DNA from: Macrophomina tecta
Lineage: Eukaryota; Ascomycota; Dothideomycetes; Botryosphaeriales; Botryosphaeriaceae
DNA: 64,000 bases
Direction of reading: 5' to 3'
Assembly (NCBI GenBank): GCA_024180945.1
Contig: JAKSGN010000002.1
Span: forward strand, 3,224,001 to 3,288,000
Both the position numbers and the translations under genes were made by a program. A model generated the notes under the pieces. That model was given only the letters and a program-made list of their open reading frames with translations. It was not told the origin of the DNA and did not search any database. Shown here piece after piece: positions 31,618-43,421 of this stretch (positions within the stretch are counted from its first letter, which is position 1; each line of letters starts with the position of its first letter).

Positions 31618-34471
31618 ATGCACGAGGCCATCATCCTCGCCAATTGGCCTTCGTGCCTTAATAGCCTCGCCTGGTCGCATGATTGCAGCCTCGCACTCGC
31701 GGCCGGCGAGACGGTCGAGTTGCTGGCAAGCACCGCCCTCCACTGCACACCGGCCTTCTGCTAACCTCTCCCAGATGCCAGTGCTACGGCTCGACAGCGA
31801 TGATATAGATACCGGCCTCGGAGGCACCCAGCAGTGGATCAACGTCCATATCAGAACCAACCTCTTTACCACGAGCGAAGTTCTTCCTGTCGACCCGCTC
31901 CCCTCGCGCGCAAACTCCATCGGCGAAGAGATATCCACAAGCGAAGTTGCTGCGGTTGATTGGTCTCCTCCCGGCCTTGCCAAACATAGCAGATGCGCTC
32001 TCGCCGTGCTTGCAACAAATCTCAGCCTTTCCATATGGGCGTCAGACTCGGATCCCAAGATCACCAGGAGCTGGAGACGTGTACTGATCTTGAACCACGA
32101 GCTGGAAAGATACTGCCAGAGTCTATACGGTGAGGAAGAGATCCGCGCTGATCTGGATTGGGAGACTAGGCGCAGGCTACGGAGGCGTGTCAGGTCGTTT
32201 GCTTGGAGCCCCCAACTGCGCCCTGAGCAATCGCCTAAACAATCAATCCAGGATGCCTGTTTCCCTGTGAATGGCAGCTTCATTGCAGTAGCGAACGACT
32301 ACAATGACGTCGTCATCTTACGTGTCGACTCTCCCTTCAGCTTCTTCAGCCCCGCAGCATCGAAGTGGTCAGCTCGTGCAGTGGCGCACTTTTCGCTAGA
32401 GCCCAAGCTCGATTTGCACTCTAATCCTCGTCCATTTACCCTTGATGAGACTTTGAGGGATCAGCGTTACATTAGCAACCTTGCGTGGAGCCCGTGGGCA
32501 ACGGATAAGAACGGCGTTCCCGAAGCGCTTCTGGCTTACACAACTAACGATAGCATACATTTGAGGCGTGTTCGCAGCTTGCCTTACTCATCGGAGATGT
32601 CCTCTGAACTGGTAGACGTCTTCTCAGATACCTCTGTTAGCTCGAGGAATGCTCACCTTCTTCGCTGGATGCCACGAGCGTGCGATAACGTCTACTATCT
32701 CATGGCTTTCTCTCAGGCGGGCGCATTCTGCTATGAAGTTCCTGTGAAGGATCCCGCAAGTACCACAGTATCATCTCACGACCTCGACAAGAGATGGGAT
32801 ATGGTAATCGGTAAGTGATCCAAGCGGTAGCATATGGCTGCGGCTATGTTCTTTTTCCGAGCTCCTATCCCAGCACACCAAGGCGCTCTTCCCTTTGTTA
32901 TAACACATCCGGTTTTTAATCCGTAAGGACGATTTGCCGTGTACTAATATATTTGCAGGATGTGCTTTCAATGGTTTCGCCAAAGACAACGCCGAGGTTC
33001 AATTCACGTCACAGATCATTGCCCCCATTGCAAAGACGTCAGAGCTAAAGATGCCCATCGAGCCAATAGAGGAGCCTCAGACTCCTCTTTTCCAGCAGAG
33101 CATTCGTGAGAGTGAACAACTTTTTAGTGCGGAGAATGAACTCGCAGGACACACCCTGACAAAAGCCTGGGCAATGTGCTCTTCACCCCTGGGTGACCTA
33201 GTAGCTTCAGCTGTGTCCTTCCACCCTGGCGATATGGTCGAATACACGATTGCGGCAACCTCACGGACACATATCGGGATCCAGCCTTTCCGAGATACCT
33301 CCGGTGCCTTCACGTTGCCTACCAGTGGTGGCCTCTACCCAGTTGAAGGTCTTGTATTCCGTTTCCCATGTGATTGATACCTTCTGACGTAGTCTTAGAT
33401 TTGAGCGCAGAAACACTCATCTACTGCGCCAAGACGTGGCTTGAAGATTTGCCGGAAGAGAGTCGAGCAGAACACGCTGTACGGAATACTATATTGGACC
33501 AGTATTGGAATGCTTTGGCGCTCTCGAAGAATAGTATCAGGACTTCTGAAATTGAGTTTGTATCTCTGCTTAACGATTTTGCCCGTCTTAATCTAATAAA
33601 TGGTAGCAGATATCCTAGAGTGGCAGATTACGGCCTGAGCCTTCGAGAGCGCACATTAATCGTGCAAGCATTGAGGCGCGCAGTCTTCTCCGATGATAAG
33701 GACACCCTGAAGCAAAGATATGGGCGCCTATTGACACTGTTCTTTGACCCAAAAGGCACCACGCAGTCAGACGATGCACCAGCCATCCAAAAGCTGGTTA
33801 CCGAGGTCCTGAAGCTGCCCAAATCATGTTACAATGACAGTGAAGTGGGCAGGAAAATCAGAACCGTATACGCCTCTATGCTTCCTTGGCTTACGGATGC
33901 CAAGGTTGATACTACGGGAGACGAGGCCATGGAAGCTTCGGCAGACATCCACGTGGAAGGATGCGAGATTTGTGATGACAGTATTGGCTTCGAGAGCTTT
34001 GCGTGGGCACGTTGCGGCCAAGGCCATGAGTTTGGTGAGTTCACGTGGAGGATAGGTCCTCTTTCTTCTTGGCTTTTCAAGCTAATTCGGGTACCTGCAG
34101 TTCGCTGTTCCCTTACATTTCTCGCCATCCAGGCACCTGGCATCTCCAAGCTCTGTGGAATCTGCGGCAAGCGTTACCTGAACGAAGAGTACCTTAGAAA
34201 GACGGACCGGATGATAGTAGAGTCTGGGGAAACCCCTAGCCCTGGAGAAAGGGGTCAGCAGGACGTGGTCATGCAGGGTGCTGACAGCGGTGAAGAGGCC
34301 ATTCTTACCTCCACTGAAACTGATGGGACCGGTGAAGGTAACGCCAAGCAAGGAGGGGAGGTTGCAGAAGGTGCAGAGGCTGACGGTGGACGGCTGCCGA
34401 TCACACTGACGCGCATACTCTTCGGAGCTTGTGATGTCTGCATTTACTGCGGTGGTAAATTTGTGGGGTGA
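31618..34471 (+). CDS. sfc9: TFIIIC subunit with delta and zinc-finger domains (Sfc9/GTF3C4-like)
   Basis: Five exons: 31618-31725, 31775-32810, 32959-33348, 33399-34034, 34101-34471, giving 846 residues. The true start is the ATG at 31618 (MHEAIILANWPSCLNSLAWSH, then DCSLALAAGE), not the ATG at 31679, which is in another frame. The first intron (31726-31774, 49 nt) begins GCAAGC and ends CTAAC...CCAG, so it is best read as a GC-AG intron; the other three are GT-AG. The N-terminal part is the WD-like TFIIIC delta domain (AVDWSPPGL, NLAWSPW). The C-terminal zinc region has CEICDDSIGFESFAWARCGQ then GHEF, RCSLTFLAIQAPG, CGICGKRYL and a final ACDVCIYCGGKF. TFIIIC recruits TFIIIB and RNA polymerase III to tRNA genes. 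The third intron acceptor could also be six bases earlier. Confidence 0.87.
31726..31774 (+). other. Probable GC-AG intron in the TFIIIC-subunit gene
   Basis: Donor CTG|GCAAGC, branch point GCTAAC 10-15 bases before the acceptor CCCAG|ATG. Splicing here joins VELL to MPVLRLDSDD in phase 0. The only GT alternative nearby (GTCGAG at 31714) is a poor donor. Confidence 0.6.
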
Positions 34472-35259
34472 TTGCCACCCGATGCACGCGCTCAAGCATG
34501 TGGGTTGGATTAGGATGAAGGGTTTGCCTCTTGGTGTGTAACCTGCCGAACTCCCTTTCTCATCTGCCCCGAAAGCGGCTGAAATATCGCAAGAATGCAA
34601 ATCCTCATTCCGCCAAGGACTTTCTTTTCTGAAAAGCCGAAAAACTGGAAAATCCCATCATCCCTTGCAGGTAGTTTGCCTGGAAATTCGGCCGATTGCT
34701 GCTCTTACTACCGCAACCGTTGGCTCACCGGTTGATGAATGGATTGTCGAGATACCTAAGTTTCTTTTTTTTTAGAAAAAAAAAATTAAATTTTTATTGA
34801 GGCGGTGTCAAGTTCGTTTGCCCAGTCCATGGGAAGTACACCGCCCCTGGCTTGCTGCTTTATTTGCTTCCGTTGGTCCCGCTGTTTCTTGGTATTCTGC
34901 CGGTTTCAGATGAGAGACAAGCAACGGTGACTGTCCTTTACACTCGTTCTTATTCCGGATACTCGCCTAAAGCTCATTACCTTGTTTCACTGTTCAGCAT
35001 TTTGATGCTCGTGGATCTGGCCATTCGCCCGGAGGGACTTAGATGGCATTTCACTGTCCCACATCCATTCGTATATTCATCAGCAGGGTAGCCTTGCGCT
35101 CTCTCGTTCATACTACAGCATATCCGACCAAAACGCCTGGGTACCAGCACGGCCTTCTCGCCGACACTTCTTGAAAGACTCGTCTGCCTTTTCCTCTTCC
35201 GCATACCAAGGTTTTGGGCACATTTCAAAAGAGGTGTCACGGGCAGGAGTGGCATCCCC
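34472..35259. other. Intergenic between TFIIIC subunit and the two-TM protein
   Basis: 788 bases. Includes a T9-AG-A10 hairpin-forming block at 34765-34785 about 300 bases past the TFIIIC-subunit stop. No coding signal beyond short frames. Confidence 0.5.
34765..34785. repeat. T9-AG-A10 inverted homopolymer
   Basis: Nine T, AG, ten A: can form a stem with a two-base loop. Similar in kind to the T10-A17 block at 6351-6377. Confidence 0.85.
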
Positions 35260-37977
35260 ATGCATTTCACCCGCATCCGACTCTCCAGCTCCCCAGCTGC
35301 CTCACCGCATGTTGTCGACGCGCCCTCCAGCCCGACTAAATCCGTCTACGTCAACATGGATGGAACGATGCCGCCATCTCCACAAACTACAACAAATCTG
35401 TACACCTTTAGTAATAATGTTTCCTCAAAAACGAACACCCCAGACATCGCTACAACCAGCAACACAGTGGCGGCAGCACCGGCATCGAGTCCTCCGATAA
35501 CCCGCCGTACCAACTTCTTCGATTCGGACAGTAGTTCCGATGAGGACAGGGGGGACGAGAATGACGAAGATCTGACCACGGCTGACGAATTCGTCTCTTC
35601 CCAACACCACAGCTTCACCTCTTCTCCTTCCGTCTCCCTAATTCCTGACGCGAACAACAACAACGACGACGGCATCTACCTTGCCCCACCTCCTCTTCGC
35701 CAATACAACAACGGCACCGATGGCGACCAGCACTCCCGCGGCCGCCCCCTCACCCGCTCCCCTCCACCCCTTCTTCTTGCTTCTCACCATCACCGCAGCC
35801 CGAGCATCAAAACTTACTACACCACTAGTACCAACAACAGCACCATCCGCAAGGGCGCTTACTATCTTGGCGTCCGCCCGGAAGACTACGCCTTCGTCTG
35901 CGGCACGCGGCCGGCGTCGAGCGTGGGCGGCGGCGTCGACGACGACGACGAAGAAGAAGCGTCGGTGTATCCGCCTGATGACCATTACTACCATCAGCAG
36001 AACAATCAGCAACAAGGTCGGGGTAGGGACGGGTATGCGCGGTATGACGTGCTTGGGGCTGAGGCGATGAGAGGGGAGGAGGGGGAGGGGAAGCGGGAAA
36101 GGGAGCACAGGCGGACATTGATGTCGGAGGGCGTAAGTACGAAGCGTGTCCCGTTTGCGACGCCGGATTTGGCCGTTGCGGCCAGGAGGGTGTTGAGGGA
36201 TAGGAGAAAGGTGAGTGTAAGGGGGTTGGGAAGGGGTAGGGCGAGTTCAAGCGCGCTTGGGTGGGTGGCGGTTAGCGCGAGTAAGTATGAGGAGGGGCTG
36301 AGGATGGGGGAGAGAGTTGGCAGTGATGAGGAGAGCGGAGATGTCTGTGCGAGCGGTGAAGGAGGTGTAGGTGGGAGGGATACAGCGGCTGCTGCTGCTG
36401 CCGTAGACAGAAGGTCGGATGCAGTTGACGATTTGGCGGAAACGCAGTCGTTGCAGAGTAAAACGCACGGGAACATCCTCGGTGTGCATGCCATCACCCT
36501 GCAAGCACTACTGCGGAATGAGGAAGGGCGGCAGGTGAGTGCGCCGTCTGAGTTCAGTGGGAGAGATATCTTGAAGCTGCAGAACAAGCTGGCTCCACAG
36601 CAGCCTCAGAAGTCGGCGACGTCTTCTGCACCACTTGTCCCAGAGACCTCACCTATCGCTCAAGTACAGCAGCCGGAAAGAGTGACGGTCGTACCGCCGC
36701 CGATCGATACGAGAAATTCGCGGAGCAGCAGGAGTGACAGCAAGGTCAAGACGCCCTACCCTTTCCACCACCACACAAACATCCCCAAGGCGCTGGGTAG
36801 CCCGGAGTTTTTGCCACCAGTGGAAGTACAGGACACGGTGCTCACACTGAGCATTCGTCGGCGGAGAGGCGTGCTCTCCTCCCGCGTCGCGCGTATCTCA
36901 CTCCCAGCGGAGCTGCTCGAGGGCAACTGCTACGCTACAGCAGCAGTGAACGGCTTCCGCTGTGGTAGCGATGGTGTAGCTTTGGATGAGAAGCCTATTC
37001 CGCCAGCCATCTTCGATGACGCTGCTTTCTTCAAGCATTTGAGGGCCGAGTATGCCCGCCTTGCCGGCCGCTGGTGGCGCTTCTTCAGCGCCCGCTCCCT
37101 CCGCCGTATCACCATCGGCCACGCCACTGCTTGGTCTGCCGCCGAGAGCTGTCCAGTGGCATCCTCTTGCGGCGGTGGGCACTGCTGTCTGGCCGCGCGG
37201 GCGGCGCATGGTGGGGATGGCGGCCAACTACAGCACCAGCTCAGTTGCTCGGCCGCCGTGCCCAGCGGCATCTACCACGTCCGCAGCCCGCGCTTCTTGG
37301 CCAGACAGGGCCTGAAGGATACGTTCTCCGAGGAAAACCTGCTCGCGGGTTTCCGCAATCCGCGCACGGGCAGGGGCAGGTTCGCGTGGGTGCTGTGGGC
37401 GAGCCGGTTGGCGGGACTGCATGAGCAGCCGGACTTGTCGGGATGGGGGGCGGCGCAGCGAGGGCGGAATAGTAGGGTTGCAAAGCATTGGAGGCAGAGG
37501 GATTTGCGGCCAACGCCTGATGGTGTTGGTGGTCGTGGTACTGGTGGTAGTAGCAGTGGCGGCAGGTGGGTGGATGCGTCGGGCCGGACGCCGAGCACGG
37601 CGAGCACGGCTTTCGCGGTTGGTGGCAGCGACAACGATTGCAGGAGTAAACACGGGGATGACGTCGTCGGTGGCGCTGGCGGGATGGCGGAGCTTGGGCT
37701 GGCTACTGCTGGGATTGGCGCCAGGCATAGTATCGCCACGCTGGAGTTCGTGGAAGGCTGGAGTGTCGGGAGAATTGTGGCGGCAGTGCTGCTGGTGTTG
37801 CTGCTGGCGGCAGCGGGGATCGTGCTATGGATTCTATTTGGTAGTGGGATCTTGATTGATGGGTTCAGAGGCAGCGATGCGAGGGTGGGGACTGCCGTGT
37901 TAATTGGAGCGGTCGTGCTGCTGTTCGGGTGGACGCTGGTGCTGGCATGGATGGGGGTCAGCTGGTGTGTAGTGTGA
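35260..37977 (+). CDS. Fungal protein of unknown function with two C-terminal membrane segments
   Basis: Open frame of 905 codons from an ATG at 35260; a second in-frame ATG at 35356 (MDGTMPPSPQTT) has a better start context. The N-terminal 400 residues are disordered: Ser/Thr/Pro, an acidic run (DSDSSSDEDRGDENDED), Asn and His repeats. A folded part from about 520 contains TVLTLSIRRRRGVLSSRVAR, FFKHLRAEYARLAGRWW, SPRFLARQGLKDTFSEENLL and GRFAWVLWASRLAG. Two hydrophobic helices follow near 837-860 (VAAVLLVLLLAAAGIVLWIL) and 877-900, close to the C-terminus. Two perfect GTGAGT donors lie inside the frame (36211 and 36536), so part of the low-complexity middle may be spliced out. I do not recognise a named family; a membrane location is inferred. 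Confidence 0.65.
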   Translation: MHFTRIRLSSSPAASPHVVDAPSSPTKSVYVNMDGTMPPSPQTTTNLYTFSNNVSSKTNTPDIATTSNTVAAAPASSPPITRRTNFFDSDSSSDEDRGDENDEDLTTADEFVSSQHHSFTSSPSVSLIPDANNNNDDGIYLAPPPLRQYNNGTDGDQHSRGRPLTRSPPPLLLASHHHRSPSIKTYYTTSTNNSTIRKGAYYLGVRPEDYAFVCGTRPASSVGGGVDDDDEEEASVYPPDDHYYHQQNNQQQGRGRDGYARYDVLGAEAMRGEEGEGKREREHRRTLMSEGVSTKRVPFATPDLAVAARRVLRDRRKVSVRGLGRGRASSSALGWVAVSASKYEEGLRMGERVGSDEESGDVCASGEGGVGGRDTAAAAAAVDRRSDAVDDLAETQSLQSKTHGNILGVHAITLQALLRNEEGRQVSAPSEFSGRDILKLQNKLAPQQPQKSATSSAPLVPETSPIAQVQQPERVTVVPPPIDTRNSRSSRSDSKVKTPYPFHHHTNIPKALGSPEFLPPVEVQDTVLTLSIRRRRGVLSSRVARISLPAELLEGNCYATAAVNGFRCGSDGVALDEKPIPPAIFDDAAFFKHLRAEYARLAGRWWRFFSARSLRRITIGHATAWSAAESCPVASSCGGGHCCLAARAAHGGDGGQLQHQLSCSAAVPSGIYHVRSPRFLARQGLKDTFSEENLLAGFRNPRTGRGRFAWVLWASRLAGLHEQPDLSGWGAAQRGRNSRVAKHWRQRDLRPTPDGVGGRGTGGSSSGGRWVDASGRTPSTASTAFAVGGSDNDCRSKHGDDVVGGAGGMAELGLATAGIGARHSIATLEFVEGWSVGRIVAAVLLVLLLAAAGIVLWILFGSGILIDGFRGSDARVGTAVLIGAVVLLFGWTLVLAWMGVSWCVV

Positions 37978-38869
37978 TGTGGTTCACTTCTACTGGAGAT
38001 GATCATGTGGTAACTATTAGCTGTGGGATAGCATTGATTCTTACTCCTGACGCATAGAACGACTGAGCATCCGACTTTTGCGAGGCGCATGCAGGAGGAG
38101 CTGAAGCGGCCATCCAGATACAAATTTCATCAACATTGTAAGACGTCCAGGCTCGGATGACTGCCTGAGTCCTTTTCAAGGCGAGATCCGCGCCCCAGGA
38201 GCAGGTCTAAATAGTTTGACAATATCTAATGGTCTTGCTAGGCCAATGTCAGTGAATTCTGTTTCACTCTGGATGTCGAAATGGAATGCGGGAGATGGCC
38301 TAGGGAGGCGGTAAGAAGGCATGAGAGCGCAGTGACATTGTGAAGATGGTATTCCTGAATTACTGAGCATCGATCGAGCAGCAGCAGGATACAGCCAAGG
38401 CCATGCGGATGCATGGATGAGTGGGCCGTATCTGCAGATTAGGAAAGGGGTCACCCTCGGCCCATCCCGCGCAGGCGCTTGCATTAGCTGAGCGCGCTGT
38501 GAGGTTGCGAGCAGCACTACTGGCCAAGAGTGAGCGAGAAGGGGTGCGAATAGGGTTGTGGAGATGCCGGGCGGTCGGGCGTGGTTCGATTTGCGTGCAG
38601 GTTCGGGGGAGACGGAGCAAGGGCTGGTGCTGGCCTCGCAGCTCCCTTTCGCGCCGCGCTAGGATCATGCACTGGACAGCTAAGCCATAAACTTGCCCGC
38701 AATCACTCCCAAACCCACCCCCAGCTTAATCCACCACTATGCTCTCTCTCCTCACGCTCGCTTGACCCCGCCAGCCCTCCGCCAGATTTTCCTCGCCGCC
38801 GCCCGCGCCCCCCCTCCGCACCGCCCTTCCCAGCATCTCCGCCCGCCGAAAGCCACCGTCGCGCCAGCC
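37978..38869. other. Intergenic: SEC24 promoter and leader
   Basis: About 890 bases; the open frame preceding SEC24 extends to a TTG at 38693 but no ATG occurs in frame before 38870. The last 150 bases are C-rich leader. Confidence 0.5.
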
Positions 38870-41800
38870 ATGGCCGACTTCAGCATGTACCACGCCTTGG
38901 GCGCCCATTCGCCCAATCCGAACGGCCAGCAGCAGCAGCAGCAGCCGCCGCAGCAGGATCAAACCCAATTCCGCCCGCCTGTTGCCCCGAGTCCGTCCGG
39001 CTACCAGCAAGCCGGCTCGTCCTACGCCAATGCCCCTCCGAACCAGTACGGCACGCCGCAGCAACCCTACGCTGGCACCCCTCAGCAAGACCAGGGCTAC
39101 TTCCCCCCACAGGCGCAGCCATCGCCAAGCCAGGCTGACATGTCGGGCTTGACACAGCAGATGGGAGGCATGGGCTTGGGCGTGGATACTGCCGGCCAGG
39201 CGCATGCTGCCAGGCCGCATAAGAAGAAGGACAGGCATGCCTATCACCAGTTGGATGCTGCTGGGAGCTCACAGGCATACAATGGTGTCCCTCAGGGAGA
39301 CGCTGCTACACCATCGCAGTTCCTCAACCAGCCCATAACACCCGCCATGAACCAGTTCCCCGCCGCCGCCAACAATTTTGTGCCCGCAACCTCCGCTACG
39401 CCCATGCAATATGCTGCCCGCGGCAGTTCGTTCAACGGCTCCGTCGCTTCCTCTGCCCAAGGCAAGGTTGATCCGGAGCAAGTCCCCAGCATACCCAGAG
39501 CGCGAGATGTGCCAGCACAATTCTACCAAGAAAACGTATACCCCACCATGGAGCGCCACCTGCCTCCGCCCGCCGCTGTTCCCTTCGTTGCCTTTGACCA
39601 GGGGAACTCCGCGCCACGATTCGCAAGGCTCACGCTGAACAGTATACCCCAGTCTGCCGATGCGCTGGCTTCAACCGCTCTCCCTCTGGGTCTGGTCCTT
39701 CAGCCGCTTGCAGCACCCCAGGAAGGTGAACAACCTGTCCCGGTTTTGGACTTTGGAGAGGCAGGTCCGCCTAGGTGTCGGAGATGTAGGGCCTACATCA
39801 ATCCTTTCATGACCTTCAGGTCTGGAGGTAACAAGTTTGTCTGCAATATGTGTACCTTCCCCAACGACGTCGCTCCCGAGTACTTCGCTCCGACAGATCC
39901 TTCGGGTGTCCGCGTGGACCGACTTCAAAGACCGGAACTTACATTGGGCACGGTGGACTTCATGGTCCCCAAGGAGTACTGGTCGAAGGAGCCTGTGGGC
40001 CTGCGCTGGCTCTTCCTTGTTGATGTCAGCGCCGAGGCTGTGAATAAAGGTTTCCTGGATGGTTTCTGCGAGGGTATCATGAATGCGCTCTACGGTAACG
40101 AAAGCGAGCGAGAGGAGCAGGAAGGCGCAAACTTGAAGAAACTGCCCAAGGGAGCCAAGGTGGGAATTGTGACATATGACAAGGAGATTCATTTCTACAA
40201 CCTCAGCTCCAGCCTGGATAAGGCACAAATGCTGGTTATGCCGGACATTGAGGATCCTTTCGTCCCACTCAGCGAAGGTCTGTTCGTCGACCCAGAGGAG
40301 TCTAAGTCTGTGATTACCGCGCTTTTGACGCAACTACCGACCATGTTCTCTCAGATCAAGAACCCGGAGCCTGCTCTGCTATCCACCCTCCACTCCGCAC
40401 TGGATGCGCTGAAGGATACTGGCGGAAAAATTGTCTGCTCGCTTGCATCGCTACCAACGTGGGGACCTGGACGGCTATTCCTCCGCGACGATGGCAAGGT
40501 CCACGGCACCGATGCGGAGAAGAAGCTGCTTACCACCGAGCACCCTGGTTACAAAAAGATTGGTGGCAAGTTTTGCGAAGCTGGCATCGGTATCGATTTC
40601 TTCCTGGCGGCGCCGAGCGGTGGATATCTCGATGTCGCTACGATAGGTCACGTTTCCGAAGTAACTGGAGGCGAGGTCTTCTACTACCCTAATTTCCACG
40701 GCCCTCGCGATACCCTCAAGCTATCCAAAGAGATCAAGCATACTGTCACTCGCGAAACCGGCTACCAGGCCCTCATGAAGGTTCGTTGCTCCAATGGATT
40801 ACAGGTCTCCGCCTACCACGGAAACTTCTATCACCATACTTTTGGTGCGGATCTGGAATTCGGTGTCATCGATGCAGACAAGTCCATTGGTGTCATGTTC
40901 AGCTATGATGGCAAGCTGGACCCGAAGCTTGATGCCCATTTCCAGAGTGCACTGCTATACACTACTGCAGGTGGCGAGAGGAGAGTAAGATGTTGCAATC
41001 TTGTTGCAAGTGTCAATGACAACGCTGTTGAGACCATGAAATTTGTGGATCAAGATGCTGTTGTCAACATTATCGCGAAGGAGGCTGCATCACGCATGGC
41101 TGAGCGCTCACTGAAAGACATCCGGAACGCCATTACGGAGAAGACAGTTGATATCCTCGCCGCCTACAGGAAGAATTTCTCCCATGGTCACCCGCCGGGT
41201 CAGCTTGTGCTGCCAGAGCACCTCAAGGAGTTTGCCATGTACATGCTTGGCCTCATCAAGTCTCGTGCTTTCAAGGGTGGCAAGGAGCCGACTGATCGCC
41301 GTGTTTACGACGCCCGCATGCTCAAGGCCATGGGGCCTACCGAGCTATCGCTCTACCTCTACCCCCGCATATACTCCCTCCACAACCTCGAGCCTACCGA
41401 AGGTTTCGCTAACGAGAGTGGGCGCTTACGTATGCCTCCGGGCGTACGGGCATCCTACTCCCGGATCGAAGAGGGCGGCGCGTACCTCGTAGACAACGGG
41501 CAGCAGGTCATCCTCTGGCTACACGGTGCCGTGTCACCCAACCTGCTGGAAGACCTTTTCGGGCCCGGCGCCAACGAGCTGCGCAACCTTGATCCTTTCC
41601 TAAACAACATCCCCGTCCTTGAGACCCACCTCAACGCTCAAGTTCGCAACATCATGCAGTTCCTTGAGCAGACGCGTGGCAGCAAGGCTGTCACCATCCA
41701 GCTTGCGCGACAAGGCCTGGACGGCGCGGAGTACGAGTTCGCACGGTTGCTGTACGAGGATAGGAACGGCGAGGCGCAGAGCTATGTGGACTGGTTGGTG

Positions 41801-42156
41801 CATGTGCATCGTAACATTCAACTCGAGGTAAGTTTATGAATTTGCCATTCACTTGGACACACACCCTCTATCCATCACACTCTCCATCCTTACCGCTCTC
41901 GAAATGCCTTGTACTATTATGTCTTTCTTGTCTCACATTGTCGCCTTTTCCTTGCGCACTTGAAGCTCGATCCGCATTCGCACCGCACGTCGTTCTAGAG
42001 AAACGCCATCCCTCGAAGAAGACCGTTTAGTAACACAGCGTCCTTTCGCTCGCTCGCTCGCAGCTCTCCGGCCACAGGTCCAAAGAATCGGACTCCGCAG
42101 ATTCGTCGTCGATGGCCTCAACCTTCACCGGGTTGAGAACGCCTTATTGGGGTTGA
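38870..42156 (+). CDS. sec24: SEC24, COPII coat cargo-binding subunit
   Basis: Two exons: 38870-41827 and 42064-42156, total 1016 residues. The first exon is followed by a perfect donor, GAG|GTAAGT. Reading on gives only a spurious VSL-stop, whereas the exon at 42064 continues LSGHRSKESDSADSSS and ends GLRTPYWG-stop. The intron would be 236 nt, longer than most here. Start MADFSMYHALGAHSPNPNGQ leads into a Gln/Pro-rich N-terminus. A zinc-ribbon follows, with Cys303, Cys306, Cys325 and Cys328 (RCRRC...VCNMC). Then come the trunk domain (LRWLFLVDVSAEAVNKGFLD, GAKVGIVTYD, GIGIDFFLA), a beta-sandwich, a helical region and the gelsolin-like end (WLVHVHRNIQLE). SEC24 pairs with SEC23 and selects cargo for ER exit vesicles. 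Confidence 0.93.
41828..42063 (+). other. 236-nt terminal intron of SEC24
   Basis: Donor GTAAGT at 41828; acceptor GCTCGCTCGCAG at 42063. Supported by in-phase continuation of the conserved C-terminus on the far side. Confidence 0.6.
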
Positions 42157-43421
42157 GCTTTCTTAGAGAAGAATGCAGGTACATGACATGGGGCCTGAGC
42201 TGTCCCTTTGAGCGTGTGCTGAGGATGAGGGTATTTTATGGCGCGTGTTTGTGTTGGATAAGGGATGGATGGAATGGGAGAGATGTACCGGGGATAGCGA
42301 GAGCAACGTCTGCCTGTGTTGGGCAGTGCTTCTCTTCTCTTTTGCTTGCTGGACAGTTGGGAAAGGGGTGGGGATAGGGGATGGGAATTAAAAGCGCGGA
42401 AGTTTTTTTTTTTTTTTTTTTTTTTTTTTCTTAAATAGTATGCAGCAGAAGCAGCGCCAGAGAGATGTATGCATTGGGCAAGCGGGATTTCTGTGTTCCT
42501 ATTTTTGGAGAAATACTTTTTTTCCCCTTTTCTCTTTCCTAAGAGTGGTTATTAATTAAGGTCGAAAAGTAGCGTTATCGCTGTGGTCTTCGACTGGAAA
42601 ATGTGAAAGACGATGGTTGGATGGCGGATTGTTCAGCGGGGCTTTCTCCCCCATTGTGTCCTTTATACCATTTTTGAAATTATCGGAAGAAAGTGCCGAG
42701 ATGCCCCGACGATGAGAACGTGCATGTGCTGTATCTTTGACAGGTCTGTGAATTGATGGCGATGAGGGTTACCGTCCGCCCGAGTAATGGAGTAAGAGGG
42801 ATGGAATCATCCAAAGAGGTTAAGGTTTGGGCATTGCTAATTCAACAAGATGTTGCAGCAGTCATGGTTACTCGGGGAAGGGAAGCTGGCAGCAAAGCTC
42901 GTGGGAAGTTCTAGTCTCGCCGAAGGTGCTTATGCTCATCGAATGGTAAGGAAAGCGGTCGGGAATGGCTTACTACCTATTATGGCAGCGTATCGATCGG
43001 AGCAAGTGTCCCTGCGAATGTAAAGCAAATCATGAAATTGTCTTTTCTCCAGCCGTTGGTATCAAAAAAAGCCTCGTACTCTCCTACTTTTCGTGCTTTG
43101 GAAAGGTGGCGAAAACCGCATGGACTTAACATTTTTTGTATTCCCTTAGCCAGATGCAAATAACCGTGTGTAAGAGGAAGCAGGCAGTAATCGTTTTGGT
43201 TTTCGCCAGCCAGCATAAAAGGAGCCCAGTAACCATGCACCACGCAGGATGATCGCCATAATTTTCTCGGAGCTCCCAAAGACCATGTGAAACGAGAGGA
43301 AAGGTTAAGGCCTTTCCTCCTTTCCAAACCTCCCGTTTGTTTCCCACTACTACTGCTGCCTTTTCTACGATCCGGGCGAGATCGCAGCAGCAGCAACAGC
43401 AACCGTGACACCAACCCCCGT
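42157..43421. other. Convergent intergenic region between SEC24 and the eL18 gene
   Basis: About 1.26 kb between two converging genes. Contains the longest homopolymer in the window, 27 T at 42403-42429. No gene supported. Confidence 0.5.
42403..42429 (+). repeat. 27-base poly-T tract
   Basis: Uninterrupted run of 27 T about 250 bases after the SEC24 stop; probably in or beyond the 3' UTR. Confidence 0.9.
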
